Of a DNA stretch of 64,000 nt, positions 52,935-62,508 are shown piece after piece. The stretch's first letter is position 1. Every line of letters begins with the position of its first letter. Source of the stretch: Bacteroidota bacterium (GTDB taxonomy: Bacteria > Bacteroidota > Bacteroidia > Chitinophagales > Chitinophagaceae); assembly GCA_030706685.1 (NCBI GenBank), contig JAUZOA010000020.1, positions 1-64,000 of the forward strand, written 5' to 3'. The notes beneath the pieces are model-generated. The model was given only the letters and a program-made list of their open reading frames with translations, did no database searches and was not told the origin of the DNA. A program made the position numbers and the translations under genes.

Positions 52935-53053
52935 CCCGGTTTTGAATAAGCGCTTCTTTACAGTACATTTATGTAAAGAGGACAGTCCACTGCATCTTTT
53001 TGACTAAACCGGCTGTCTTATCAACGCTGACCATTGCTTACCAAACAAATTGC

Positions 53054-54247
53054 ATGAAGAAAAAGATCACAGGCACGTTCATTTTATTGTTTTTTCTAAG
53101 TTCCCTGGCCATGGCCCAGGAAGAATTTATTGAACCACCTTCAAAATTTCTGAGCCGTATAAACTTTACCCAGCTAACCGGGGGAGTGGTGATCTTACAT
53201 GCCACGCTGGATAATTTCCCCGATACCCTTAACCTGATACTGGATAGCGGGAGCAGTGGTATTTCACTCGATTCTACTACGGTCGCTGACCTGCGACTAA
53301 AACCAGAGCCTTCCGACAAAACCATTCGCGGAATAGCAGGTATCAAAAAAGTAGGTTTTTTATATAACCGGAAACTTCATTTCCCGTACCTGACGATTGA
53401 TAGCCTGGACTTTCATGTAAATGATTATTCAATTCTTACAACTGTATATGGCGAACGGGTTGATGGTATCATCGGGTATTCTGTACTTAGCCGTTATATC
53501 GTAAAAATAGATTATGACAGCCTCAAACTTGAGTTTTGGAGCCTTGGAACTTTACGGTATCCGAAAGGAGGCTATTTATTCAAACCTATCCTGAGTACCT
53601 TGCCGATCGAGCATGCGAGAGTAAAAGACGGAACTACGCATTATGCCAATTTCCTGCACGATATAGGTGCCGGTGTATGCCTGATGTTGTCAAAGGATTT
53701 TGCTGAAGACAGTGCTATCCTTCTTAAGAGAAGAAAACTATGGGCAAAGGAAGGAGAAGGAGTGGGCGGAAAGATTGATATGCACCTGACGGTGATCAAG
53801 GAACTTAAATTCGGCCCCTATCGCTTCAGGAATGTGCCTACTTATATTTTTGAAGATACCTATAATGTAACATCTTACCCTTATCTCGCCGGGTTGATCG
53901 GCAATGATATATTGCGCCGCTTTAATGCGATTATTAATTATCAAAAGCGGGATATTCATCTTACACCTAATTCCCATTACCGGGAACCTTTCGATTATTC
54001 CTATTCCGGTATTGAATTATATTTCGTAGACGGGCTGGTGGAAATCGGTGATGTGGCAAAAGGATCGCCGGCAGAGATGGCTGGCCTGAAAGAAGGCGAT
54101 ATCGTTATTGCGATCAATAATAATTTTTCCCAAAACCTTAATCAATATAAAATCGCCCTCCAGGCGCCCAATGAAAGGCTGAAGATCATTGTAAGACGTG
54201 ACGGAGAACTAAAGCAATTTGAGTTTAAGGTCAAAGATATACTTTGA
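53054..54247 (+). CDS. Aspartyl protease with C-terminal PDZ domain
   Basis: The 397-residue protein has a signal peptide (KKKITGTFILLFFLSSLAMAQ), a retropepsin-like aspartyl protease pair and a PDZ domain at about 315-395 (GDVAKGSPAEMAGLKEGDIVIAINNNF). The first lobe shows the catalytic LILDSGSSGISLDS. The second lobe has HDIGAGVCLML, with DIG in place of the usual D-S/T-G, so the second site may be altered. This architecture is common in Bacteroidota and its substrates are unknown. The ATG at 53054 is chosen because it begins the signal peptide. Confidence 0.87.
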   Translation: MKKKITGTFILLFFLSSLAMAQEEFIEPPSKFLSRINFTQLTGGVVILHATLDNFPDTLNLILDSGSSGISLDSTTVADLRLKPEPSDKTIRGIAGIKKVGFLYNRKLHFPYLTIDSLDFHVNDYSILTTVYGERVDGIIGYSVLSRYIVKIDYDSLKLEFWSLGTLRYPKGGYLFKPILSTLPIEHARVKDGTTHYANFLHDIGAGVCLMLSKDFAEDSAILLKRRKLWAKEGEGVGGKIDMHLTVIKELKFGPYRFRNVPTYIFEDTYNVTSYPYLAGLIGNDILRRFNAIINYQKRDIHLTPNSHYREPFDYSYSGIELYFVDGLVEIGDVAKGSPAEMAGLKEGDIVIAINNNFSQNLNQYKIALQAPNERLKIIVRRDGELKQFEFKVKDIL

Positions 54248-54325
54248 TCCTGCTGACAAATTCCGGTAATTAAACGACCATTTCCGGGTACAGGGCGTTA
54301 ATATGGCCGGGCAGCTATTTTGCAA

Positions 54326-54333
54326 TACTTTTG
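54326..54333 (+). promoter_or_regulatory. Bacteroidota -7 box for the M16 operon
   Basis: TACTTTTG fits TAnnTTTG, 34 bases before the ATG at 54368. Confidence 0.4.
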
Positions 54334-54367
54334 CAACCATTATCCCTCTATTATTGTTATTTGCAAT

Positions 54368-55606
54368 ATGATCAATTTTGAAAAATTTACTCTTGCCAAC
54401 GGGCTCAGGGTTATCGTTCACCAGGATACTTCCACGCCAATGGCGGTAATGGACGTAATGTACGATGTAGGCGCCCGGGATGAAAACCCGGAAAGGACGG
54501 GCTTTGCCCACCTTTTTGAGCACCTGATGTTTGGCGGATCCATTCATATTCCTAATTATGATGAACCCTTACAAATGGCCGGCGGCGAGAATAACGCGTA
54601 TACAACCAATGATCTTACCAATTACTATATACAGTTACCTGCTGAAAACCTGGAAACAGCTTTCTGGCTCGAAAGTGATCGCATGCTTTCGCTGGCATTT
54701 GGTGAAAAAAGCCTTGACGTTCAGCGAAAAGTTGTATGTGAAGAATTCAAAGAACATTATATCGCCAAACCCTACGGCGATGTATGGCACAAAATGAGGG
54801 AACTGGCCTATACCCGCCATCCTTATCGCTGGATGACGATCGGCAAAGAACTATCGCATATCGAAAATGCCAGGCTGGAAGACGTAAAAGATTTTTTCTT
54901 CAAATATTATCGCCCGGTCAATGCCATTTTGGTTGTTGCCGGCAATGTGACGACAGAAAAAGTAAAAGCATTAGCTGAAAAATGGTTTGGCGATATTCCT
55001 TCGGGTGAAAAATACAGGCGCAATCTTCCGCAGGAACCGGAGCAAAAGGAAGAACGCAAACTTGAAATAAAGGCCAATGTACCGCTGGATGCATTGTATA
55101 AATGCTGGCATATGTATCCAAGACTTGACAGGAGATATTATATTACCGACCTGCTAAGCGATATTCTGGGTGGCGGAGGATCATCAAGACTTTACCAGAC
55201 ATTGGTAAAAGAAAAACAATTGTTCAGCAATATTGAATGTTATCATTTTGGCAGCACCGATGCCGGCTTGTTATGTATAGAAGGAAAATTAGTAAAGGGA
55301 GTTACGATGCAAACGGCGGAAAATGCATTGGATGATATCCTGAAACAAATACAGGCGGAACTGGTAATGGAAACAGAATTGCAAAAAGTGAAGAATAAGA
55401 CAGAAAGCATGATGGCTTTTGAAGATATGAGTGTAATGAACAGGGCCAACAGCCTGGCGTATTATGAATTGCTTGGCGATGCTTCCTGGATGAATTTTGA
55501 GCTGGACAAATATGCTTCGGTTACTACCGAGGATATTTTACAGGAAAGCCGCAAGATATTCAGAAAAGAAAACAGTAATACTTTATATTATTATTCCGGG
55601 AATTAA
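54368..55606 (+). CDS. M16 zinc metallopeptidase, catalytic subunit
   Basis: The 412-residue protein has the inverted zinc motif HLFEH at residues 48-52 and the downstream Glu region VVCEEFKEHYIAKPYGDVWHKM. It continues with the M16 second half (GGGGSSRLYQTLVKEKQLF). It starts without a signal peptide (MINFEKFTLANGLRVIVHQD), so it may be cytoplasmic. The frame's earlier start at 54320 is not needed. Its stop is directly followed by the ATG of a second M16 protein, so the pair probably forms a heterodimer like the mitochondrial processing peptidase. Confidence 0.93.
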   Translation: MINFEKFTLANGLRVIVHQDTSTPMAVMDVMYDVGARDENPERTGFAHLFEHLMFGGSIHIPNYDEPLQMAGGENNAYTTNDLTNYYIQLPAENLETAFWLESDRMLSLAFGEKSLDVQRKVVCEEFKEHYIAKPYGDVWHKMRELAYTRHPYRWMTIGKELSHIENARLEDVKDFFFKYYRPVNAILVVAGNVTTEKVKALAEKWFGDIPSGEKYRRNLPQEPEQKEERKLEIKANVPLDALYKCWHMYPRLDRRYYITDLLSDILGGGGSSRLYQTLVKEKQLFSNIECYHFGSTDAGLLCIEGKLVKGVTMQTAENALDDILKQIQAELVMETELQKVKNKTESMMAFEDMSVMNRANSLAYYELLGDASWMNFELDKYASVTTEDILQESRKIFRKENSNTLYYYSGN

Positions 55607-56899
55607 ATGGTAGAAGAAATAAAAACACTGGAAAGAAAAAAGGCTCCGGCAATAGTAGATGCCGTTGATTTCAAGCTTCAGTTAAAGCCCTATACAAAAT
55701 TTACGTTGAAAAACGGGGTGGAAGTATATGCAATTGACGCGGGAGCAGAAGAAGTCATGGCGATAGAATGGGTCTACTATGCCGGTAACTGGTACGAGGA
55801 TCAGAACCTGGTGGCAGCCACTGTCAATTTCCTGCTGAAGAATGGCACCCGCTCGAAATCGGCTTTCCAGATTAATGAGCATTTTGACTATTATGGCTCT
55901 TACCTGAACAGGGCCTGCTATAATGAAACAGCGACCCTGTCGCTTCATTGCCTCACCAAACATATCGGCGAATTACTTCCGGTAGTAAGAGAATTACTGA
56001 CAGATGCTGTGATGTCGCAGGAAGAACTGGCGATCTACCAGCAGAATATGAAACAAAAACTGAAGGTAAGCCTGAAGAAAAATGATTTTGTAGCGGGCAG
56101 GCTTATCGATGTTTATTTATTTGGCGAGCAACATCCCTATGGCAAATACAGCAAAGAAGAAGATTTTGACAAACTGAATCAACAGCAGCTTCTTGATTTT
56201 TATAACCAATATTACCGGCAGGGAAAATTTGTGCTGTTCGTAGCCGGGAAATTGCCGGCCAATCTTGAACCATTGCTGAATGAACATTTTGGCGATCTTA
56301 CCAGCAATGCGGTCACCACCCAATCAATTTTATCACAACCATCATCTGAAAAAAAATTCAGGGTGGCCAATGATAAAGACGGGGTACAGGGATCCATCCG
56401 TATTGCAAGACCTTTTCCCAACCGGCATCATCCTGATTTTTTGAAAGCGCAGGTACTGAACAGCTTGCTGGGAGGTTTTTTCGGATCAAGATTGATGAGC
56501 AATATCCGGGAAGACAAAGGCTATACTTATGGCATTCACAGCTACATGCAGAATCATATTCACGAGTCCGCCTGGATGATCAGTACAGAGGCAGGTAAAG
56601 ATGTATGTGAGGCGACCATACAGGAAGTGTACAAAGAAATGAAGGACCTGCGGGAAGAACTGGTAGACGACGAAGAGCTTTTGCTGGTGCGCAATTATAT
56701 GATGGGAAGTATTCTAGGGGATCTCGACGGACCTTTCCAGATCATAGCCCGGTGGAAGAATATTATCCTGAACGGGCTGGATGAGAAATATTTCTACGAC
56801 TCTATCAATACGATCAAAACCATTACTGCGGAAGAATTACAGGGGCTGGCCCGGAAGTACCTGAACCCGGAAGAATTTTATGAGCTGGTCGTTGTTTGA
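55607..56899 (+). CDS. M16 peptidase-like partner without zinc motif
   Basis: The 430-residue protein has M16 fold signatures (FTLKNGVEVYAIDAG; LLGGFFGSRLMSNIREDKGYTYGIHSYM with the Arg/Tyr substrate-binding pair) but lacks HxxEH. The equivalent segment reads VNFLLKNGTRSKSAFQINEHFDYYG. It is therefore the inactive subunit that completes the cavity with the preceding catalytic protein. ATG 55607 follows that protein's stop with no gap, suggesting translational coupling and equal amounts. Confidence 0.92.
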   Translation: MVEEIKTLERKKAPAIVDAVDFKLQLKPYTKFTLKNGVEVYAIDAGAEEVMAIEWVYYAGNWYEDQNLVAATVNFLLKNGTRSKSAFQINEHFDYYGSYLNRACYNETATLSLHCLTKHIGELLPVVRELLTDAVMSQEELAIYQQNMKQKLKVSLKKNDFVAGRLIDVYLFGEQHPYGKYSKEEDFDKLNQQQLLDFYNQYYRQGKFVLFVAGKLPANLEPLLNEHFGDLTSNAVTTQSILSQPSSEKKFRVANDKDGVQGSIRIARPFPNRHHPDFLKAQVLNSLLGGFFGSRLMSNIREDKGYTYGIHSYMQNHIHESAWMISTEAGKDVCEATIQEVYKEMKDLREELVDDEELLLVRNYMMGSILGDLDGPFQIIARWKNIILNGLDEKYFYDSINTIKTITAEELQGLARKYLNPEEFYELVVV

Positions 56900-56901
56900 C
56901 C

Positions 56902-58062
56902 TTATTCAACGGTCATTTTAAAGCGCTTCACCTGGTTCCTGATTATTTTTTCCACCTCTGTTTCTAAAGTCGGAGTATTATTAGCTACGGTTCTTTTTGC
57001 CTTTTCAGCTGCTATATAATTTTCTCTTTGCGTGTTTACTTTAAGAATATCTTTTTGAATAGCGGCTCTTTCCTCATTTTTGGTGGTAATTATTTTTTGA
57101 AGTTCTTCGCGGCTTTTATTTTTCAGGCTGTCGGGAAGCGTGTTCTTATCCATCTTTTTAATAAAACCAACACTGTCTGCATTGTAAGCGTCTACCATGT
57201 CCCAGCCTGCATTATTATATAATTGCTTATTGGCTTTAACAGCAACTCTTTTCGCAGCGCCGGGCGCACCCGCACTCATATTCAACTGGTCTACGCTTGC
57301 CTGCATTTCATAATTCTTTGTGCCGCTATAACCATAAGTGAGATAGGTTCTGTTTAACCGGTTATTCAATACAAATAAGGCGCTGTCATACGGTGTGGGA
57401 GTATTCTCCTCCCTCGCATCCTGGTTGATATAAGTATAACTTCCGTTACCACATTCGCCTCCAAGATTCCAATGCTCACGGATGCCCTGCATACTGTCGC
57501 CGCAATAGATAGTATTTACAATCACTCCTTTTGCCTTTGCTTCAGCGCAGGACCGGGTATAAGATATGTCGCCCTGCAAAAAATCTTCATTGCCCGCAAT
57601 AAAGATCACTTTGTAATTGGAAGAAACGGAATCCCATCTTAATTCATCCAGGGATGTATGGATCACATGGCCGCAATATTCATCCCCGCCATTTGTGGTA
57701 AGTTTGAAAAGTTCCTGTGAAAGTTTGTCAAGGTCGGAAGTAAAACTACTGATCTGTTTAACATAGCCCGCCTTCGGGTCATTGGAGCTTCTTCCATATT
57801 CATACAAGGCGATTTCAATTTTAGGGTTGCCATCTCCGCACTTTACCCGGCCCATTACACTTACCATATTCCAGAGTTGCGCCTTTGCCTGGTCAATCAG
57901 GCCGTCCATGCTATTGCTTACATCCAATAATATGGCTACCTGGATCTTCGGGTCTTTTTTTGAATTTATTGAAGTTTTATGGGCATTGATTACCGGTTTT
58001 GTGGGGGAAAAAGCCATTGGCAAAAGGGTAAAAAACGCGGCTGGGGCAAGCAGGATCTTCAT
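56902..58062 (-). CDS. Secreted vWA-domain protein
   Basis: The 386-residue protein has an N-terminal signal-like segment and a von Willebrand A domain from about 40 to 215 with the complete MIDAS start DVSNSMDG and later Thr/Asp residues (TTNGGDEYCG; IAGNEDFLQGD). Two Cys-containing loops follow, and then a charged helical tail (REELQKIITTKNEERAAIQKDILKVN). It likely binds another protein through a divalent metal at the cell surface or in the periplasm. It converges on the M16 pair with 2 bases between stops. Confidence 0.87.
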   Translation of the reverse strand: MKILLAPAAFFTLLPMAFSPTKPVINAHKTSINSKKDPKIQVAILLDVSNSMDGLIDQAKAQLWNMVSVMGRVKCGDGNPKIEIALYEYGRSSNDPKAGYVKQISSFTSDLDKLSQELFKLTTNGGDEYCGHVIHTSLDELRWDSVSSNYKVIFIAGNEDFLQGDISYTRSCAEAKAKGVIVNTIYCGDSMQGIREHWNLGGECGNGSYTYINQDAREENTPTPYDSALFVLNNRLNRTYLTYGYSGTKNYEMQASVDQLNMSAGAPGAAKRVAVKANKQLYNNAGWDMVDAYNADSVGFIKKMDKNTLPDSLKNKSREELQKIITTKNEERAAIQKDILKVNTQRENYIAAEKAKRTVANNTPTLETEVEKIIRNQVKRFKMTVE

Positions 58063-58134
58063 AAACTAAAAAGTTTATTTCAAGATGCAAAGGCCTGGCT
58101 TTTGCACAATCATCCCTTTGACGGACATTTATTT

Positions 58135-58142
58135 TATCTTTG
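58135..58142 (+). promoter_or_regulatory. Bacteroidota -7 box upstream of the small membrane protein gene
   Basis: TATCTTTG matches TAnnTTTG, 61 bases before the ATG at 58204. A TTTG at 58117-58120 is closer than the usual -33 position. Confidence 0.45.
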
Positions 58143-58203
58143 AATTAACAGTTTAGCTATCGTGTACCTGTAACAAACACTTTGCTACTTTGTCATTCAC
58201 TTA

Positions 58204-58557
58204 ATGAAATTTATTATCCGCTTACTGGTCACCGCCGCCGTCGCGTTTATACTGGCACAGATACTTCCGGGTGTCCACGTGGATACGTATACCACCGCGA
58301 TTTGGTTTGCTGTTGTGCTTGGATTATTGAATGTGTTCCTGAGACCATTCCTGATCATTTTTACTTTACCGCTCACCTTACTCACCTTCGGTCTTTTTTT
58401 ATTCATTATTAATACGATTACGGTATTACTTGCCAGCGATTGGGTAAGAGGTTTTAAGATTGATAGCTTCGGGTGGGGACTATTGTTCAGTTTGATGCTG
58501 ACATTTATCACTTCTGCTTTATTCAGGGAAGAAGAAAGGCAACAGAAAGATCAATAA
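58204..58557 (+). CDS. Four-helix membrane protein of the phage_holin_4_2 family
   Basis: The 117-residue protein has four membrane helices, an early LPGVHVD segment, GLLNVFLRPFLIIFTLPLTLLTFGLFLFIIN and WVRGFKIDSFGWGLLFSLML, all typical of the YvlD-like family labelled phage holin 4_2. Despite the name, chromosomal members are not shown to be holins. It precedes the E1 dehydrogenase by 65 bases on the same strand; a functional link is not evident. Confidence 0.85.
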   Translation: MKFIIRLLVTAAVAFILAQILPGVHVDTYTTAIWFAVVLGLLNVFLRPFLIIFTLPLTLLTFGLFLFIINTITVLLASDWVRGFKIDSFGWGLLFSLMLTFITSALFREEERQQKDQ

Positions 58558-58622
58558 ATTAAATACACCATTTCCTCAAAACGCTTCTTTGTTAATTCCG
58601 GCTGAATGGTGGAAATTGCACT

Positions 58623-60659
58623 ATGCAATTTGACAGGAGACAATTATCCAACGAACAATTACTTCTTTTTTACCAAAAACTTCTCTGGCCAAGAATGATC
58701 GAGGAAAAAATGCTGGTGTTGCTGCGCCAGGGAAAAATTTCCAAATGGTTCAGCGGTATCGGCCAGGAAGCTATTGCCGTCGGCGCCACACTGGCTATGC
58801 AGAAAGACGAATGGATCATGCCGCTGCACAGGAATCTCGGTGTCTTTACTACCCGCAATATGCCATTGAGCAAGCTTTTTATGCAATGGCAGGGAGCGCA
58901 GGAAGGCTATAGCAAAGGAAGGGAAAGAAGTTTTCATTTTGGCAACAAGCAGCATCATATCTGCGGGATGATCTCTCATCTTGGCCCGCAACTCGCCATC
59001 GCGGACGGGGTCGCATTGGCCTATAAACTTCGTAAGGAAGACAAAGCATCATTGGCTTTTACCGGCGAAGGAGGAACAAGTGAAGGAGATTTTCATGAAG
59101 CATTAAATGTAGCAGCCGTATGGGACCTGCCGGTGATCTTTTTAATTGAAAACAACGGCTATGGATTAAGTACGCCTTCGGAAGATCAATTTCGTTGTAT
59201 CAGTCTTGTAGATAAAGCAAAAGGATATGGCATGGAAGGTGTGCAGATTGACGGCAATAATATATTAACAGTATACGATACTATCAAAGGAGTAAGAGAT
59301 TATTGTATCCGCCATCAAAAGCCTTACCTGGTGGAATGTATTACTTTTCGTATGCGGGGTCATGAGGAAGCCAGCGGCACCAAATATGTTCCCAAAAAAT
59401 TATTTGACCTGTGGGAAATGAAAGACCCCGTAAAAAACTACGAACACTACCTGTTATCATCAGGCGTGCTGAAAGAAGCGGATGCGGAACAGATCAAAAA
59501 TGAGTTGAAAGAAAAAATAGAAAACGAATTACAGGCGGGATTCGCTGTAAACCCGGTAGTAGCTGATACAGAAACTGAGCTGGACGATGTGTATGCAAAG
59601 AAGTCAGATCCCGATAACTATCGGGACGGAGACCGGAAGTCAGCAGTCAGAATCATTGATAATTCGGGTTCTGATTCAGACATCGGACTTCCGACCTCCG
59701 ATCTCCGGCTGATAGACGCGATTAAGCAGGGACTTTATCAAAGTATGGAAGCGCATCCTGATCTCATCCTCATGGGCCAGGATATCGCTGAATACGGAGG
59801 GGCTTTTAAAATTACCGAAGGTTTCCTGGAGAAGTTTGGAAAAGGAAGAGTAAGAAATACGCCATTGTGCGAAAGCGCTATTGTCGGCGCCGCATTAGGC
59901 CTGGGCCTTGAAGGATTTAAAAGTATGATGGAAATGCAGTTTGCTGATTTTGTAACGGTGGGGTTTAACCAGATCATCAATAATCTCGCGAAGATCCATT
60001 ATCGCTGGGGTCAAAATGCGGATGTTGTGATAAGAATGCCGGCAGGCGGCGGTGTGGGCGCGGGCCCTTTTCACAGCCAGAGCAATGAAGCCTGGTTTGT
60101 GCATACCCCCGGATTAAAAGTTGTCTATCCGTCTACTCCTGTTGATGCAAAAGGATTGTTGATCGCGGCTATCAATGACCCGAATCCTGTCATGTATTTT
60201 GAGCATAAGGCCTTATACAGGAGTATCAGCGGTCCTGTTCCCGAAGAGTATTATGAAATTGAGATCGGGAAAGCACGGCATGTAAGAGAGGGTGATGAGA
60301 TATCAATCATTACCTATGGAAGCGGCGTTCACTGGGCGGAGGATTATGCGGCCGAACATCCTGAAATCTCTATTGATATTCTTGATCTCAGGACCTTATT
60401 ACCCCTTGATTATATCGCCATCCGGGAAGCAGTACAAAGAACAGGCAGAGTTTTACTGCTGCATGAAGATACATTGATTGGAGGTGTTGGCGGGGAGATC
60501 GCAGCGTGGATAGGGGAAAACTGTTTTTCATTATTGGATGCGCCTGTCATGCGTTGTGCAAGTTTGGATACACCCGTGCCATTTTCAATTGAACTGGAAA
60601 ATAATTTCCTCGCCAGGTCAAGGTTAGAGGAAATGATTGAAAAACTGATCAATTACTAA
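58623..60659 (+). CDS. Fused E1 alpha-beta subunit of a branched-chain-type 2-oxoacid dehydrogenase
   Basis: The 678-residue protein joins E1 alpha (1 to about 325) and E1 beta (about 364-678). The alpha part has the thiamine diphosphate motif GEGGTSEGDFHEALNVAAVWDLPVIFLIENNGYG near 147-181. The beta part has YGGAFKITEGFLEKFGKGRVRNTPLCESAIVGAALGLGLEG and a transketolase C-terminal domain ending in RTGRVLLLHEDTLIGGVGGEIAAWI. It decarboxylates a 2-oxoacid and acylates an E2 lipoyl domain; E2 and E3 are not in the window. The linker is encoded by a palindromic repeat (59602-59712). Confidence 0.93.
   Translation: MQFDRRQLSNEQLLLFYQKLLWPRMIEEKMLVLLRQGKISKWFSGIGQEAIAVGATLAMQKDEWIMPLHRNLGVFTTRNMPLSKLFMQWQGAQEGYSKGRERSFHFGNKQHHICGMISHLGPQLAIADGVALAYKLRKEDKASLAFTGEGGTSEGDFHEALNVAAVWDLPVIFLIENNGYGLSTPSEDQFRCISLVDKAKGYGMEGVQIDGNNILTVYDTIKGVRDYCIRHQKPYLVECITFRMRGHEEASGTKYVPKKLFDLWEMKDPVKNYEHYLLSSGVLKEADAEQIKNELKEKIENELQAGFAVNPVVADTETELDDVYAKKSDPDNYRDGDRKSAVRIIDNSGSDSDIGLPTSDLRLIDAIKQGLYQSMEAHPDLILMGQDIAEYGGAFKITEGFLEKFGKGRVRNTPLCESAIVGAALGLGLEGFKSMMEMQFADFVTVGFNQIINNLAKIHYRWGQNADVVIRMPAGGGVGAGPFHSQSNEAWFVHTPGLKVVYPSTPVDAKGLLIAAINDPNPVMYFEHKALYRSISGPVPEEYYEIEIGKARHVREGDEISIITYGSGVHWAEDYAAEHPEISIDILDLRTLLPLDYIAIREAVQRTGRVLLLHEDTLIGGVGGEIAAWIGENCFSLLDAPVMRCASLDTPVPFSIELENNFLARSRLEEMIEKLINY
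59602..59712. repeat. Palindromic repeat inserted in frame in the E1 linker
   Basis: The DNA contains the small palindrome CCCGATAACTATCGGG (59610-59625) and a larger imperfect inverted repeat with arms near 59631-59654 (GACCGGAAGTCAGCAGTCAG) and 59671-59695 (ending GGACTTCCGACC). It encodes a polar, low-complexity stretch between the alpha and beta modules (residues about 327-363, rich in Asp, Ser and Arg) that does not resemble E1 sequence. CGGAAGTC palindromes are otherwise intergenic in such genomes. Confidence 0.7.
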
Positions 60660-60673
60660 CTGGTATTGTTATC

Positions 60674-60700
60674 TCACAAAGACGCAATAATGCAAAGAAA
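60674..60700. repeat. Remnant of an ACAAAG-type dispersed repeat
   Basis: The words CACAAAGACGCAATAATGC and AAAG just after the E1 stop match the repeat vocabulary seen at 8.9-9.0 kb and 13.6-14.1 kb. No partner arm is seen here. Confidence 0.4.
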
Positions 60701-60749
60701 AAATGGTTTCAAATTTTGGGTTTTAGCCCCGGGTATGAGGGAGAAAAAT

Positions 60750-62324
60750 TTATAAATTTCTTCCCGACCCATACAATGCTTTTCCAGCGCGTGCGCCATT
60801 ATGCTTTTCATTATCTACAGTCAATACCCCATTGACAATGACAAAGTGAAACCCTTTGGAGTATGCATGAGGATGTTCATAAGTAGAAATGTCTTTCACT
60901 TCATTTTCATTAAAAATGACGATATCGGCAGCCATGCCTTCTTTCAGCAGGCCCCGGTCTTTTAATTGAAACTTTTGCGCCGGCAAGGATGTCATTCTCC
61001 GGATAGCTTCTTCCAGTGAAAGAACTTTTTCTTCCCGTACATATTTCCCCAATATTCTTGCATTGGTGCCATACCCTCTCGGGTGCGGCATTCCTTCATT
61101 CATCACGCGGATGCTGGCATCACAGGCAAACATATTGTAGGGATATTTCATAATGCGCCTGACATCGTCTTCGCTCATGCCATGAAATACCGCGCTGGCC
61201 CCGCCATTCATCATGATATCAATGATCGTCAGGGCTTCTTCCGTTATTTTATGTTTCCTGCCTTTCATCAGGTTGATTTGCTCGATGCTTTTACCATTGT
61301 ACGTGGTGTCCGGGGCATAGTACGCCACTACAGCATAGCTGAAATGTTTCAACTTTCTTTTGCTGAGCCGCTTTATCATGTAATTAATAACATATTTCTT
61401 TATAGCCGGTCTTTCCAGTCTTGCTTTGATAGAATCCTGCCCATCGGCAAGAATTTCATCCGGGATCAATGTGCTGATGGAAGTGCTGCTCGCTGTATAA
61501 GGATACTGATCAATGGTCACATCAATGCCTTCTTTCCGGGCCGCTTCGATCATCGGTACGGTTATTTTGCTTCTTCCCCAGTTTTGCTGGCCGCTTAATT
61601 TAAAGTGGGAAATCTCTACAGGGATCTTTGCTTCTCTTCCTACTGCCAGCGCTTCCTGGATGGCCTGCGTTACACTATCGCCTTCATCTCTCATGTGGGA
61701 AGAGTACACGCCATTATACTTTGCGGCTATTTTTGCGAGGTCCACTATTTCCGGTGTTTTGGTATAAGTGCCCGGGATATAGATGAGGCCCGTTGATAAA
61801 CCCACCGCACCCTCACGCATAGCTTTGTCCACGATACTGTCCATTTGCTTCATTTCTTCGGGCGTTGCATCCCGGTTGGCCCGGCCCATGACTGTTTTCC
61901 TGACATCATTGTGACCAATAAGAGTAGCCACATTGATAGAAAGTTTTAGTGAATCTATCCATTGCAGGTATTTCCCGATATCAATATTGGATGCGCCGCA
62001 ATTGCCGGCGATAACGGTGGTTACTCCATCATAAATAAAATTATCAGCCGTCGGTTGTTTTTCTTCATCGCCTTCGATATGGGTATGCACATCAATGAAG
62101 CCCGGGGCCACTACAAGGTTGGTCGCATCAATGGTTTTATTGGCAGAGAAATTAAGACGTCTTCCTGTTTTAATGATGCGGCCATCCCTGATCGCGATAT
62201 CGCCATAGTACCAGCTATTACCTGTGCCATCCATGATCTTCCCGTTGCGGATGAGAATATCACAAGTCTGGCTGCGGACTGAAACTGTAATGGAAATTAA
62301 TCCAATAAAAAATATCCATTTCAT
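60750..62324 (-). CDS. N-acyl-D-amino-acid deacylase (D-aminoacylase family)
   Basis: The 524-residue protein has a signal peptide (KWIFFIGLISITVSVRSQ) and the amidohydrolase pattern of D-aminoacylases: APGFIDVHTHIEGDEEKQP, VIAGNCGASN with the metal-site Cys, EISHFKLSGQQNWG, and the C-terminal ACDASIRVMNEGMPHPRGYGTNARILGKYV ... LPAQKFQLKDRGLLKEGMAADIVIF. It should hydrolyse N-acyl-D-amino acids or dipeptides with a D-residue in the periplasm. It is monocistronic and converges on the E1 gene. Confidence 0.9.
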   Translation of the reverse strand: MKWIFFIGLISITVSVRSQTCDILIRNGKIMDGTGNSWYYGDIAIRDGRIIKTGRRLNFSANKTIDATNLVVAPGFIDVHTHIEGDEEKQPTADNFIYDGVTTVIAGNCGASNIDIGKYLQWIDSLKLSINVATLIGHNDVRKTVMGRANRDATPEEMKQMDSIVDKAMREGAVGLSTGLIYIPGTYTKTPEIVDLAKIAAKYNGVYSSHMRDEGDSVTQAIQEALAVGREAKIPVEISHFKLSGQQNWGRSKITVPMIEAARKEGIDVTIDQYPYTASSTSISTLIPDEILADGQDSIKARLERPAIKKYVINYMIKRLSKRKLKHFSYAVVAYYAPDTTYNGKSIEQINLMKGRKHKITEEALTIIDIMMNGGASAVFHGMSEDDVRRIMKYPYNMFACDASIRVMNEGMPHPRGYGTNARILGKYVREEKVLSLEEAIRRMTSLPAQKFQLKDRGLLKEGMAADIVIFNENEVKDISTYEHPHAYSKGFHFVIVNGVLTVDNEKHNGARAGKALYGSGRNL

Positions 62325-62508
62325 TGGGTCAAGTTACATAATGCCGCTGAAGTAATTTGTAAACCAGGGTGATATTCTTTTTTTCTGATTTGGCAGGTCA
62401 CAGGCCATAACTGTTCGCGAGATTATAGTGAGCCCGCCTCCTGCGCCGAATCAATGGACATATAAGAGGGAACCAAAAGCTATGTTCATAACAGGAAGGA
62501 GAACTTTT

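Noticed and set aside
58204-58557. Prophage holin
   Set aside because: The family label contains holin, but no phage gene is nearby and chromosomal members are ordinary membrane proteins.
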